Shown one piece after another: positions 11,423 to 22,140 of a stretch of DNA of 64,000 bases; within the stretch, counting starts at the first letter, position 1, and every line of letters starts with the position of its first letter. The notes under the pieces are model-generated. The model did no database searches, was not told the DNA's origin, and worked only from the letters and a program-made list of their open reading frames with translations. Origin of the DNA: Turritopsis dohrnii. Taxonomy: Eukaryota; Cnidaria; Hydrozoa; Anthoathecata; Oceaniidae. The stretch is taken from assembly GCA_027922465.2 (NCBI GenBank), contig BQMF02000103.1, positions 1 to 64,000 of the forward strand, read 5' to 3'. The translations under genes were made by a program, and so were the position numbers.

Positions 11423-11966
11423 TCTTATATGTTATACTCGCTGTGCATCCAGTTTTTAGTTTAGAGAGTGAATGTTTCGGGTCGTTTTTAGAGGTCAAAA
11501 TCTTCTTAATCATGGTCATATAGCAGCAGTTCGACCACGCAAGACACATTCACGATTAGTATAATAGCACATGACATTTGACATCAGTTATTTTTATGAT
11601 AACGTTGCATCCCCAATCGAACGCGACGTTTTTGGGGAAATAATTCGAGAACCAAAACTGACGTTTTTTTGGGTCCGCGGTACGGGTGATGGGGTGACGC
11701 AACATTTGGGCCTAAATTGTATTTGGTACTGCGGCTATGACGTCATCAAAATCTTTGATCGACGATATCTCTGCAACGGTTGGTCGTAATGAAACGATCC
11801 CATACACGTTTTTTATCAGTTTTTCGAGCTCTACAACATGGGTACACTTTCCATTTCCAATTCGGTGAATTAATTTTTCGTCACTGGGTTCGCACACGGA
11901 ATTGCAGGATTTGACACATTGTTTTCGCGGTTAAAACCTGTAAAAAACTTTTACGCGGGATACTAG
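11423..11966 (+). mobile_element. Non-autonomous Helitron copy 1
   Basis: It begins TCTTATATGTTATACTCG after an A and ends CTAG before a T. A short hairpin (GTAAAAAACTTTTAC) precedes the end by about 10 bases. A|TC...CTAG|T with a 3' hairpin is the Helitron signature. The interior has the motifs shared by the family (GGTACACTTTCC, GATATCTCTGCAACGG, GACGTCATCAAA). It lacks Rep/helicase coding. It inserted immediately beside the right end of E3. Confidence 0.75.
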
Positions 11967-12202
11967 TTCTTTCTCATATTCCTGCTTTGAGTTAATTAAA
12001 TCTATCTCAAAATTCTAGGCCAATTATTACAGAGATAAAGATAACTTTGGGAAATAAAGGTTGGTAATGCATTAGCATCTGATATCTCCTGATAACACTA
12101 AGTATCTTCAAAAATTTGCCATTTCAAAGCATTGAAAATGATTTAAATAAAAATCGAAAAGCTTGTTCCAAAAAACTAAATTTTGTTTTATACATCACTT
12201 AA

Positions 12203-13455
12203 AGGAGAATTAACGTCAAAATTATGTAATGTTTTTTTTTAATGAATCGATTTTAAATTGTGTAAGACGACTTTTTACAAAGTTTCATTCATTTTACATA
12301 ATTCTTTCGTTAGTTATTTAAGTTTGAAGTTTAATCAAAACTCAAAAATATGACGTCACAGTTGCACTTAGATATCCAGCTGTAGTTTTTACAAATCTCG
12401 TAGCGAAGACAATTTGTGATGAGAGAATATATTTTCGTTTTCCTGATCTTGTCAAAGAACAACAGAGAGCTGAAAGTTGGCTTAACAACATCGGCACAGG
12501 GTTTACTGTTAAAACTTTTCGATTTGGAAAAGATAAAGTAGTTTGCGAAAGTAGACTGTTTCGAAGTTGATAGTATGGAAAACATGCTAGGTTATATGCC
12601 GAAGAAAAGAACATTGAAAGCTGGTGCGGTACCAACAATTTTCCAACACATAATATTCAACATGATAAATATGAATGGAGAAAACTGTGAGCTCTAAAAA
12701 ACCTAGCTCTCTCAAGAGGTCCAACAAATTGATCAAAAAAAAGTAAAGTGTTTTTAAAATTTAATTTCCATAAATGCTCTCTTTATGCATTTTTTTAAAA
12801 CAAGGCATGATTTACTCTAGTATTTTTCAATTTTCCTAAAGAATCTTTTCAAAAAATAACAAAAAAAGACATGGTAATGTGTTCAGAGACTTGCACATTC
12901 TTAACAGATGTTCTTTGAGATTTTTCTTCCTACCTGACCTGGTTTCTTTTATTTCGAAAATTTCTAAAAGTATTATCCGCTGTATTGGAATTGAGATTAC
13001 ATCTATCTAGAAGAAACCACACCTTGCATACATACGTAATGAAGTTATAATGTTCATTGAAAAACAAAAATTCTTCAGGCGCACGAGTTGTGAAATCTAC
13101 TATCAGCACATTTTTCTTATAAGAAAAGAAACTTACTTTGCCGACATTCTTTTTTACTTTGGCATAATTATTTTCCTATCTGCGATATCTAATAAATGAC
13201 GTTTCAAACACAGATTTATTCAATAACAAAACGTTAAAATCTGAAGAAGACATGTCGCCACTTATGATTTTCTTTTAACATGAATGATTCTGACTTGAAG
13301 AAATTCTAGTGCAACTGTGACGTCATGGTGAATTTTTTAAATCCTTTATTATAAGCGAAATATGGTATTTCATAAAATTTCATTATTAACTCTTTATTTA
13401 AATACACATAAGGAACAATTTAAGCCAAAGTTGTATTTTTGACGTTAATTCTCCT
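12203..13455 (+). mobile_element. Kolobok-like element copy B (TTAA target, degraded THAP frame)
   Basis: AGGAGAATTAACGTCAAAA at 12203 is mirrored by a right end finishing GACGTTAATTCTCCT (13455). TTAA flanks both sides (12199-12202, 13456-13459). The 1253-bp body matches copy A closely but without the nested hAT. The THAP segment (about 12415-12650) is frameshifted after KVVC and lacks the CSDHF motif in frame, so it is more decayed than copy A. Confidence 0.77.
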
Positions 13456-13471
13456 TTAAGTTTGATTTAAC

Positions 13472-14159
13472 TACCGTATTTGCCGGTGTATAGGTCGACT
13501 TTGTGTATAAGTCGAACAGTGAATATGAAAGTTCAAATAGATGCTAGATCGTTAAGCCTGGTGTATAAGTCGAACCTAAACTTGATCATCTTTCATCTGA
13601 TCAAACGTGGAAAGTGCATAATTTTTTCGTGGCAAAGAAAAATTGTCACGCATCCATTTTATCAATAATTTGCAGAAATAATCTACATGATCTCACACCG
13701 GCGTGAAAATACAAGAATAAACATGTGCGTTGAGTTATTTCGTGAGATTTGTTGTGTTCTTTATGATTTTGTTTATCGGTTCACACTTTCTACAACTAAA
13801 TACATTGCAAAGCATAATAATTATATTGACAAACTACATTAGTTTCCTTGTCTTTAACGAATTAATTAAAATGACCATATTTGGTCATTTTTTGCTGAGA
13901 CATATTAATTTTGCTTTTTCTTTTACCTGCGCACTGGAACAGGTGTGCAATAATTCATTCATTGTTTGCTTAATTGACTAAGATCAGAGCACAGAGGGTG
14001 AGTGTAAAACAATTGCAAGAATGTTTTTAACGATTTTAAGTTTAACGATAATGATAAAAATAACGATGATGAAATTGACCTGATGTATAAGTCGACACCT
14101 GACTTTAAGCACTAAATTGACGTAAAAAAATATAGACTTATACACCGGCAAATACGGTA
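13472..14159. mobile_element. TIR element with TACCGTATTTGCCGG ends
   Basis: The left end TACCGTATTTGCCGGTGTAT (13472) is mirrored by a right end finishing ACACCGGCAAATACGGTA (14159), and GTATAAGTCGA words recur inside. A TA duplication with CCGTATTT termini would fit a Tc1/mariner-pogo MITE, but TA is part of the repeat, so that assignment is tentative. The frame at 13730-13981 is hydrophobic low-complexity sequence without a recognised domain. Confidence 0.65.
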
Positions 14160-14169
14160 ATACAAATCA

Positions 14170-14449
14170 CTAGTAACCCGGGTAAAATTTTTCACAAAAG
14201 GATGTGTCATATTCACCTTTCCTGTGACGAAAAATCAACTCACCAAATTGGAAAAGGAAAGTATACCCATGTTGTAGAGCAATGGTTCACCCGTGACAAT
14301 AAAAAAACGTTCACATGTTACTATATAATAATCGTAAAAGAGCGCATGGCTATATGACCACGATTAAGAAGGTTTTGACCGTAATATTCAACAAAATTTA
14401 TCACTCTCTAAAATAAAAGTGGTATGCACACTCGCTATTATATATAAGA
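14170..14449 (-). mobile_element. Non-autonomous Helitron copy 2 (internally deleted)
   Basis: On the minus strand it begins TCTTATATATAATAGCGAG after an A (14450) and ends GGGTTACTAG before a T. Only about 280 bp remain, against about 550 bp for full copies. Its 5' end abuts the 3' end of copy 3 in head-to-tail order. Confidence 0.7.
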
Positions 14450-14450
14450 T

Positions 14451-15013
14451 AGTAACCCGGGTGAAAACTTTTTACCGAACTTAACTTCGAAAACATTAGG
14501 TCAAATCCACCATTCCCGTGTACGTACTCCGTGAAAAAAAAATAAATCATGGAATCGCAACTCAAAAGTGTACCCATAATGTAGAGCCTGAAAAACTGAG
14601 CAAAAAAATGTATGGGATTGTTTCGCTACGACCAACCGTTGCAGAGATATCGTCGGTCAAAGATTGTGATGACGTCATATCCGCAGTACCAAATAAAATT
14701 TAGGACCAAATGTTGCGTCACTCCATCACCCGTGTCACCAACCCTAAAAAACGTCAGTTATCCCTATTGGTTCTTGAGATATTTCCCCAAAAACGTCGCG
14801 TTCGATTGGGGATCCAATGCAATGATTCCCTGTGATCATAAAACATCTGACGTCAAATGATGCCACGTGCTTTTGGAATGATCTTGAAAAAAGTGTCTCT
14901 CGCCTCCACGTGGTTTTACGCGCACATAAGAGGACGATGACCGTAAATTTAAACTAAATATATCACTCTCTAAAATAAAAGTGGGATGCACAACGCGGAT
15001 TATTATAATAAGA
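14451..15013 (-). mobile_element. Non-autonomous Helitron copy 3
   Basis: On the minus strand it starts TCTTATTATAATAATCCGCG after an A and ends GGGTTACTA, directly followed by the TC of copy 2. The 3' end thus lacks the usual terminal G of CTAG. Internal motifs shared with the other copies include GTTGCGTCACTCCATCACCC and GATATCGTCGGTCAAAG (as read on the plus strand). Confidence 0.72.
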
Positions 15014-15171
15014 TAAACTCCCATACATACAGGATATGATAATTAAATAATAATATGATAATAATAATATGATAAAAAGTATATCAAAAACATATTATAC
15101 ATCTCAAATTCTGAAAATGACCAGTCAATGTAACTGTTATTTATCAAAAAACGTGTATTTAAACCTCTTAC

Positions 15172-15252
15172 TTAAATCAGAACTCTTTGGATTTACACAA
15201 TCTTCTTGATCTTCAGTTTCCTTTACTTTACAAGTTGATGACCCATCATGTT
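15172..15252 (-). other. Candidate coding exon B (81 bp, phase 1 on both sides)
   Basis: A TATAATAG acceptor precedes the segment and GTAAGAGG follows it. The open frame reads HDGSSTCKVKE, then TEDQEDC and PKSSDL. It is 3n long with phase-1 boundaries on both sides, like the related candidate exon at 34028-34111. The parent gene is unknown. It may be a charged linker exon of a host gene or part of an old element. Confidence 0.35.
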
Positions 15253-15296
15253 CTATTATAACAAAGCATGAAAATAAAATCGACAGTTACGGTTAT

Positions 15297-15952
15297 CAGC
15301 GCTGCAAATAACGGGCGGTCAGCGGTCAATGACCGGCGATATAAGGCACTTGATCATGTGTTTTTTCTTAATGCTGATCAACTTGACCGGTCAGAATTAA
15401 TTCTATTGAAACGAAAGGACCAGCAGATTTTGTGAAATACGATGATTGCTTGATAGCAAGGGATAGCGATCGCTATAACGCAGAGTTAGGCAAGACGCGC
15501 TTTTAATCACGCACGAAGATACTCTTTAAAAACATGCTCAACTATTTATATGAACTAGAACATGCTCAACTTATTATATTAGTTTCCCTGCTCAATTGAC
15601 AACGAAGGATAACTTAGGTATATTAATTGATTATTCACCAATTCTTCAGTTGCTAGGGAGAACGGCCACCGTTGCTACGACAATTTTGAAATTTCTTTCG
15701 TTATATGAATTCTATTGTTCACCTAACGAAAGAATGTGAAAACATAAGTGGTACCAGCAGGACTCGTTTTCGTGTTATTAAATTAAAATTAAAAAGCCTC
15801 TTAGTCTCCAGCTCCCTTTACAATAACAGTGAAATGGAATGTTTACATTTTTCAAGTTTGACTTGACCGGCAATATAGCCATGTGACCGGCAGATTTTGA
15901 CTTTTAATGATCATGATGACCGGCTGGTGTAAAAAAATTATTTGCAGCGCTG
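15297..15952. mobile_element. hAT-like MITE with CAGCGCTGCAAATAA ends
   Basis: It starts CAGCGCTGCAAATAA (15297) and ends TTATTTGCAGCGCTG (15952). GGTTAT flanks both sides (15291-15296, 15953-15958), a 6-bp target duplication. Its 656 bp have no transposase. Repeated GACCGGC/GCCGGTC words lie near each end. Part of the interior (15640-15830) resembles 35310-35480. Confidence 0.78.
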
Positions 15953-15959
15953 GGTTATC

Positions 15960-16140
15960 ATTAAAACTCTTTTATTGTTCAAACTCATTAAAACTCAACT
16001 CGAAAAAGAAAACAGATCACAAAACATTTCAAGTGGAAATATAACAAGATACCCGTATGGGCAGAAAGATTTCTGCAAAATCTGTTGAAGCATAAAAAAT
16101 GAAAAATGTTATGACAATTATGAAATTCGACAAAAAATGT
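15960..16140. other. Non-coding spacer
   Basis: AT-rich sequence between the hAT MITE and the tRNA-like repeats. I see nothing specific in it. Confidence 0.4.
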
Positions 16141-16151
16141 TACACGATCAA

Positions 16152-16414
16152 AGTGGGCTCGAACCACCGACTTTTCGGTTAGCAGCCAAGTAACTGCGCC
16201 ACAGAACTACATATGTCTCTGTAATGTATAAACTGCTAGCTTTAAACAGTAAGAAAAAAATGGAGGTGAAAAGCCGGTTGTAATGTATTTTTTGCTTTCG
16301 CAAAAATCCAAAATCGAAATATTTTATGACATTTAAAAATTTCATCAACGCGGGATCGAACCACCGACCCTTAGGTTAGTAGTTGCTGTACTAACCAACT
16401 GTGCCACGGAAGCC
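16152..16414 (-). repeat. Two tRNA-like modules (probable SINE heads)
   Basis: On the minus strand, 16152-16205 reads TCTGTGGCGCAGTTACTTGG ... GGTGGTTCGAGCCCAC and 16350-16414 reads GGCACAGTTGGTTAG ... GGTGGTTCGATCCCGCG. These are recognisable pol III A and B boxes. The first has a shortened D-arm and neither folds into a complete cloverleaf, so they are not functional tRNAs. A body (CAGTAAGAAAAAAATG ... AGCCGGTTGTAAT ... TTGCTTTCGCA) at 16225-16310 recurs at 16700-16775, supporting a tRNA-derived SINE family. Confidence 0.55.
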
Positions 16415-16689
16415 ATGCACGTTAGCATAGATATAAATATATATAGCTCTTTTGACTCTTCTGTTTACAAACCGTTGAGAACTTCTTTTTAGTTGAAAAA
16501 GAATGATCACAGTCCAAGATAATTATAAGCTTCTTTTATATATTTTCTGTTTTCACCTTAAAATATGTACATCTTCTTTAAAATCCATTTAATATTGATC
16601 CAAGAAACTTTCGTAAATCTTTCGCTGACATGCAATGCACGGTGCTTTGGTTTCATGTAAATGCACGCACGAAATTTCAAAAAACCGCT

Positions 16690-16790
16690 AGGTTTGGACA
16701 GTAAGAAAAAAATGAAGAAAACAAAAAACGAAAGCCGGTTGTAATAGCTTTCTTGCTTTCGCAGAAATCTAATAAATTAAAATTAAAATT
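16690..16790 (-). repeat. Second body copy of the tRNA-like repeat
   Basis: ACAGTAAGAAAAAAATGAAG, then GAAAGCCGGTTGTAAT and CTTGCTTTCGCAGAAATC, match 16235-16310 with small indels. No tRNA-like head is attached to this copy. Confidence 0.5.
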
Positions 16791-16939
16791 TTGTGGCCCA
16801 TCTAGGAGGAGCATCAACTCTAAAAATTTCTTGGTAACTCAAGAGCAAGGCAAAATAGCACTACAAGCTACAAAATTTGACTCTTTTATACAATGAATTA
16901 AACTTTTAAATTAAACTAAACGTCAAGTCGCTCGCCGCC

Positions 16940-17365
16940 CATGTCCACCTTCAGCCTGCGTTGGGTTCACGAAAAATGGAATTAAGGAATTGACAATGGA
17001 AAGTGTTACCATCTTGTAGAGCTCGAAATTCTGAGCAAGAAAATGTATAGGATCATATGTCTATGACGAACCGTTTCGGAGATATCGTCGATCAAAAGCT
17101 TTGATGACGTCATAAAGCCCCGTCCCCAAAAATTTTGCCCAAATTTTTTCGTCACCCCATGGCCAATATCGTGGACCCCAAAAAACGTCAGTTATCCTAT
17201 TGGTTACCGAGAAAATTTTCCCTAAACGTCGCATTCGATTAGGGCCTCAATACAATGGTTTCACACTGACGTCGCACAAAATAAATAAAATAATCACTCT
17301 TACAACTCAATCTACCATTTTGCGTGACTTACAGACAAACAGAGAATTGGCTATTAATATATAGA
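16940..17365 (-). mobile_element. Non-autonomous Helitron copy 4 (3' truncated)
   Basis: On the minus strand it begins TCTATATATTAATAGCC after an A (17366), the same 5' end as copy 8 at 24640. Internal blocks of the family (GATATCGTCGATCAAAG, GTCAGTTATCC in plus-strand reading) are present. The 3' hairpin and CTAG end are not recognisable, so the left boundary is approximate. Confidence 0.58.
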
Positions 17366-17905
17366 TTCTTTTTTTAACAGACCTACACAAATCTCTATAA
17401 GATGACTAAATTCTGATGAAAGCTTGTTGCTTGACCTTTTACCAGCAATTAGCCCAATAAATTCCAACATGTTACATGTCAAATTCGGGACAGTGTTGCA
17501 CAAATATGAGGCAAAATTTTGAAATGTCAGACTTACAGATTCTAGAATGAATTCCAACTAACAAAATTTAATATTGTCATGACAAAAGTACACATAAGTT
17601 AGTAAGACATCTTCCCAGGAGACCTTGTGCTGTCAGCTTAAAAGAGCTTACTTAATGTGATAACGTTCCTGGCTCTTGGTGGTTTTATGAAACTAATAAA
17701 AAAGCAAATTCTTACATTCATATTGTACTTTATGATATAAAATGCAACAACACAAATGCAATCATTGTCTGAAATAACAGTGCCTTAAAAAAATGGATTG
17801 TTTAAAAGTTTCTCCTTTAGAAGCAACTAATTAAATAATCAGTTTCTTAGTCAACAAAATAAAGGAGCTAAATAAAGCCCTCCCAACAATAACTTAACAG
17901 ATCCA
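17366..17905. other. Non-coding spacer
   Basis: AT-rich DNA between a Helitron and the 3' tail of a non-LTR retrotransposon. The short frame at 17354-17557 shows no domain. No gene, TIR or tandem repeat is evident. Confidence 0.4.
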
Positions 17906-18765
17906 AAGAAGAAGAAGAAGAAGAAGAGCATATTTATTTAATTCAAATGTGTACAAAAGAAATAATTTAAAATTATAAATTATGAGAAAAATTAAAATAC
18001 ACATTTGAATTAGGAGACCACCCTAAGAGTTGCACAAGCAACTCCACTGTGAAGGTGGCCACCTAAATCGCGAAACACACACATACACGCACACAAATAC
18101 ACGTATAAAAATTCACACATAAAACACATAAGACACAGACAAACAACGAAACACAAACAACATTATTTAGCGAACAAACTAATACAAACACCTAATTGAA
18201 TACGATTTAAATTCAGAGACTAGACAAATTTTATACATAAGATTCCAGAAAGTGGGTTTTCAAAATTTTTCTCAATGCAAAAATGGACTTATTTTTCAAT
18301 GAAACAAAACTTTCATTTCAGAAAGCAGCAAAAGAATTCCAGTTAGAAATGCATTTGTATTGAATACTATATTCACCAAAAAGTTTAGTTCTTGCAGCCG
18401 GTAAGGGAATATATTCATGAGTACATGTTCTTGTTATGCAAGATTTTACTTGAATGTTGAACAAATAACTTAGGTGCGATGGAGCTTTGTTATTGAAAAT
18501 TTTATGTAGTAATAATAAGTTTTGAAACTGCACTTGATCAAACACTTTCAATATTTTAAAATTTTTGAAAAGTGGATTGGAAAAAGACATTATTCTCATA
18601 GCACTTTCTTGAAGAATGAATGAATGTTTTGTCACACTATTCGTACTTTGACCCCAGATCTGACAACCATAAATTAAATGAGAATTGAATATTGCGAAAT
18701 ACGTGCTTCTCAAAACACTTTTAGGAACGAAATGACGTATTTTTTTGTAGTATTTTAAAAGCTCA
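17906..18765 (-). mobile_element. 5'-truncated non-LTR retrotransposon (CR1/jockey-like) with (TTC)n tail
   Basis: The minus-strand frame runs from about 18763 through 18318: IRHFVPKSVLRSTYFAIF, YGCQIWGQS and RTKLFGEYSI, typical of the C-terminus of jockey/CR1-type polymerases. The catalytic core is missing by 5' truncation near 18765. The 3' UTR holds GTGGCCACCTTCACAG and ends in a (TTC)n microsatellite (17906-17928 as GAA), the usual tail of such elements. The 5' border lies in a short direct repeat, ATTTTAAAAGCTCAG. Confidence 0.75.
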
Positions 18766-18774
18766 GGACGTATT

Positions 18775-19260
18775 TTAAAAGCTCAGAACGAACAGGGCAA
18801 AAATGAAAGGCATGCTTGACAGCAACATAAAAACCAATATTAAAACTATGTTGAAAGCCTTCCAAGACAAAAATACAACCACCTGATAAGGATAACTCCA
18901 TAAAGCCCATTGTAAGCCATTTATTAATAGAAAACCTATCTTATGTACCCCAGGCCTGAAAATTAAATTGGGTAGTGAAATTGCAGATGATGGCATGATA
19001 TTCCAATAATTCACAGACCCAGTTGGGAAAGAAATGACTAAAGCAACAAATGAAAACCAAATGAAAGCAACATCCACAAGGAAAATTTGCAAACCCCAGG
19101 CTGACTAGACTTGTGTGACACCAGTGATACAGATGGCCAGGAACCATCCAAAATTCAAAATGTGAATTCCTCTATCAAGTGCACTTGTTACACGTGAGGA
19201 AGAACATGTGCAAAATAAGGCATGGCACAACAAGATCCCGGCACAGAAGCTAAATTACTG
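18775..19260 (+). pseudogene. Stop-ridden coding-like frame, unrecognised
   Basis: Frame 2 gives coherent polar protein-like sequence (KMKGMLDSNIKTNIK, PFINRKPILCTPGLKI, DPVGKEMTKATNE, VTPVIQMARNHP) broken by about nine stops of all three types. No frameshift is needed to follow it for about 150 codons. I do not recognise the family. It may be a long-dead gene or element; chance is not excluded. Confidence 0.25.
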
Positions 19261-20109
19261 ACATAGTTATTATTAGATGCGCCTTGCATGAAATGAGCTG
19301 AGGAAACATTGTTATTACTGTCACAATTGTTAAAATTGCATAATTGTTGAATTGAAAGTGTTCTTAAAAAATCTCCACTTGTTCAAATCAATTGGCATCA
19401 GAAATTGTGACACTGAAACACCCAGTGAAGATATGTTGTTGATGCAAACAGGAGACAATCAAGTTGTTGATATTGGGGCACTTCCAGCAGGTAACTGAGA
19501 CAATGAAACTGCCTGTTGACCTGTCAAAACTGGATTATAGAATTTAAATGAACACTGGTTCAACATTTGTGTAGACCCTATTTCCACAATATTCAAAGAA
19601 TTGCATAAAAGCTGGAACTAATCCTCCAGCAAACCTTGTTCACTGTTGTCATTAATTCTAGATGACCAATGAGGCTGAAGTCTAGTTTTGACAGCCAACG
19701 TCAATGGTAGGAAAAACAGAATAGTGAGAATTCTGATCTGCCACATGATAAAACAAAAGCCTTGTACAGTGAGTGGTGGAAACAAACAACTGCTGCCAGA
19801 AATATGAAGAAACTCTCACTTAAATCCATAAACCCCAAGATTGCCACACCCCTAGTTAAGGTGAGTGAGGCAACTACAAATGAGTAAAGAGAATTTATTG
19901 TGAGTTGATTATAATCCATCTCAGAAAGATGTGTTGGTTAGAAATTTGCAACACATCTGGACAATGGATATAAATGAAATCAAAACATCTTTCTTTGATG
20001 AATTCATACAAAAATAGCTTGAAAAATCATGAAAACTGCTATGAAGTCATTTTCATTCAAAGAAAAATCAACCTGTCTTACCTGACAATTTCAAATTTAG
20101 TTAAACTGA
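19261..20109. other. Non-coding region with one possible exon-like frame
   Basis: Positions 19711-19860 (+) are open and end at a good donor (AAG|GTGAGT), encoding LYSEWWKQTTAARNMKK among other residues. A weak acceptor precedes it. No family is recognised. The rest shows no feature. Confidence 0.25.
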
Positions 20110-20621
20110 CTAGCAACTGGCGTAAAAGTTTTTTACGGCTTTAATTTCGAAAAGAATATGCAGAAATCCTGTGTTGAAAAACGTGACGAAAACTAAAATC
20201 ACAGAATTACGAATGGAAAGTGTACCTATGTTGTAGAGCTCGAAAAACTTATCAAAAAAATGTATGGGATTGTTTCGCTATGACCAACCGTTGCAGAGAT
20301 ATCGTCGGTATAAAATTTAGGCCCAAATGTTGCGTCACCCTGTCACCCGTATCGTGGACTCTTAAAAACGTCAGTTATCCCTATTGGTTCTCAAGATATT
20401 TCCCCAAAAACGTCACATTCGATTGGGGATGCAATGCAATGATTCCCTGTGATCATAAAAAAACTGACGTCATATGCCACGTGCTTTTAGAATGATCGTG
20501 AAAAAAGTGTCTCTCACCTCTACGTGGTTTTACTTGGTCATAAGAAGAACTTGACCGTAAAATTTAATTAAATATATCACTCTCTAAAGTGGAAAGCACA
20601 AAGTGAATTAGTATAATAAGA
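20110..20621 (-). mobile_element. Non-autonomous Helitron copy 5
   Basis: On the minus strand it begins TCTTATTATACTAATTC after an A (20622) and ends CCAGTTGCTAG before a T. The hairpin CCGTAAAAAACTTTTACG lies just inside the 3' end. Its 512 bp share the internal blocks of copies 1, 3 and 6, with one small internal deletion after GATATCGTCGGT. Confidence 0.78.
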
Positions 20622-20691
20622 TTATTTATGCTCCATTATTGCTTTACTCATTTCGTGACAGGTTAATTTCATGAATGTTAGTTTAGTGCGT

Positions 20692-20735
20692 AAAACTGTA
20701 AAACCAAACGTTTCTACGTTTGGTTTTACAGTTTT
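20692..20735. repeat. Perfect 20-bp inverted repeat with 4-nt loop
   Basis: The arm AAAACTGTAAAACCAAACGT (20692-20711) is followed by TTCT and then by its exact reverse complement (20716-20735). It is not a Helitron end; it lies between copies 5 and 6. Confidence 0.85.
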
Positions 20736-20988
20736 GTTTGGCAATTTCGAGGTAATGTCAATTCCACAACAACAGCAAAACAATCATAAGACTTGTGTAA
20801 TTCCTATTTAAAAAAAATGCTTTCTCTGGTATAAGATTTCCATTATTATGGTACACATGAAATCCTCTCCAGATGGTAGTGAATTGATATACCAATAGAA
20901 TCTGTGCCATTTTATACTGTTTGTATTAAAAGCTGTTAACAGCACGATTTGCATACAATTGATTTCTGATTGTTTCTAAAGGCATTAA

Positions 20989-21541
20989 CTAGTATCCCGC
21001 GTAAAAGTTTTTTACGGGTTTTAACTGTGAAAACAATGTGTCAAATCCTGCGTTCCTGTGTGCAAACTGCGTGACGAAAAATTAAAATTACCGAATTGGA
21101 AACGCATGTTGTAGAGCTCGAAAAAATGATAAAAACGTGTATGGAATCGTTTCATTACGACCAACCGTTGCAGAGATATCGTCAATCAAAGATTTTAATG
21201 ACGTCATAGCTGCAGTACCATATAAAATTTAGGCCCAAATGTTGCGTCACCCCATCACCAGTATCGCGGACCCTAAAAAACGTCAGTTATCCCTATTGGT
21301 TCTCGAAATATTTCCCCAAAAACGTTGTGTTCGATTGGGGATGCAATGCAATGGTTCCCTGTTATCATAAAAATAACTGACGTCAAATGTCATGTGCTAT
21401 TATACTAATCGTGAATGTGTCTTGCGTGGTCGAACTGCCGCTATATGACCATGATTAAGAAGATTTTGACCGTTAAAAACAACCTGAAACATTCACTCTC
21501 TAAACTAAAAACTGGATGCACAGCGAGTATTATATATAAGA
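20989..21541 (-). mobile_element. Non-autonomous Helitron copy 6
   Basis: On the minus strand it begins TCTTATATATAATACTCG after an A (21542) and ends CGCGGGATACTAG before a T. The 3' hairpin GTAAAAAACTTTTAC is intact. At 553 bp it is a good full-length reference for the family. No Rep or helicase frame. Confidence 0.8.
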
Positions 21542-22140
21542 TTTTTGAAATGAATGAAAGAAAAAAAAGAAAAATTCAACATAAAGTGATGTACTTGATG
21601 CTTTGTAGCATTACAATCATGCAAAGGTGGATACACATTTGAAAATCAATGCTATAAATGTAAACAAGTCAGCTACAAAAAGAGCAATGTAATAATTGAG
21701 TAATGATTGTCAAATATGCTAACATCCATCGTCCAGCTTAATATGTGAAGGATTCCCAAAATTACCTGAAAACACCGTTTGTGGATGGGTTGCAAAATAT
21801 CACAAATCAATATCTTGTAATGAGAGTAACCTCATGAATTCTGTGATTACTCAAAATTGGAGAAAAATGCCAAAATCTTATCTCCCCCAGAAGAGCTGGA
21901 TACTAGGCTTCAGATTTTTCATTTGCTTATGAAAAGCAGCCAATACAATTAATCATCATGTCATAGATAGTATAATGGGTTTGATTAAATCAGATTTGTT
22001 GAAGTATGGGCCATGTCTAGAACTCCCTGTAAACTATAAATAGATCAACTATTTGTGTGAACATACAAGTCTGACTCAAAGAAGAAGAAGGTAACACATT
22101 CCATTTGTTATTATCATTAATATCCTAACAGCCCAAATTA
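21542..22140. other. Non-coding spacer
   Basis: AT-rich sequence without a supported gene. A short GAAGAAGAAGG run lies near 22080. Nothing else stands out. Confidence 0.35.

Noticed and set aside
13730..13981. Small membrane protein
   Set aside because: Hydrophobicity comes from T-rich sequence inside a MITE-like element; no other support.
16152..16414. Two functional tRNA genes on the minus strand
   Set aside because: A and B boxes are recognisable, but stems do not pair and one D-arm is shortened; they are better read as SINE heads.
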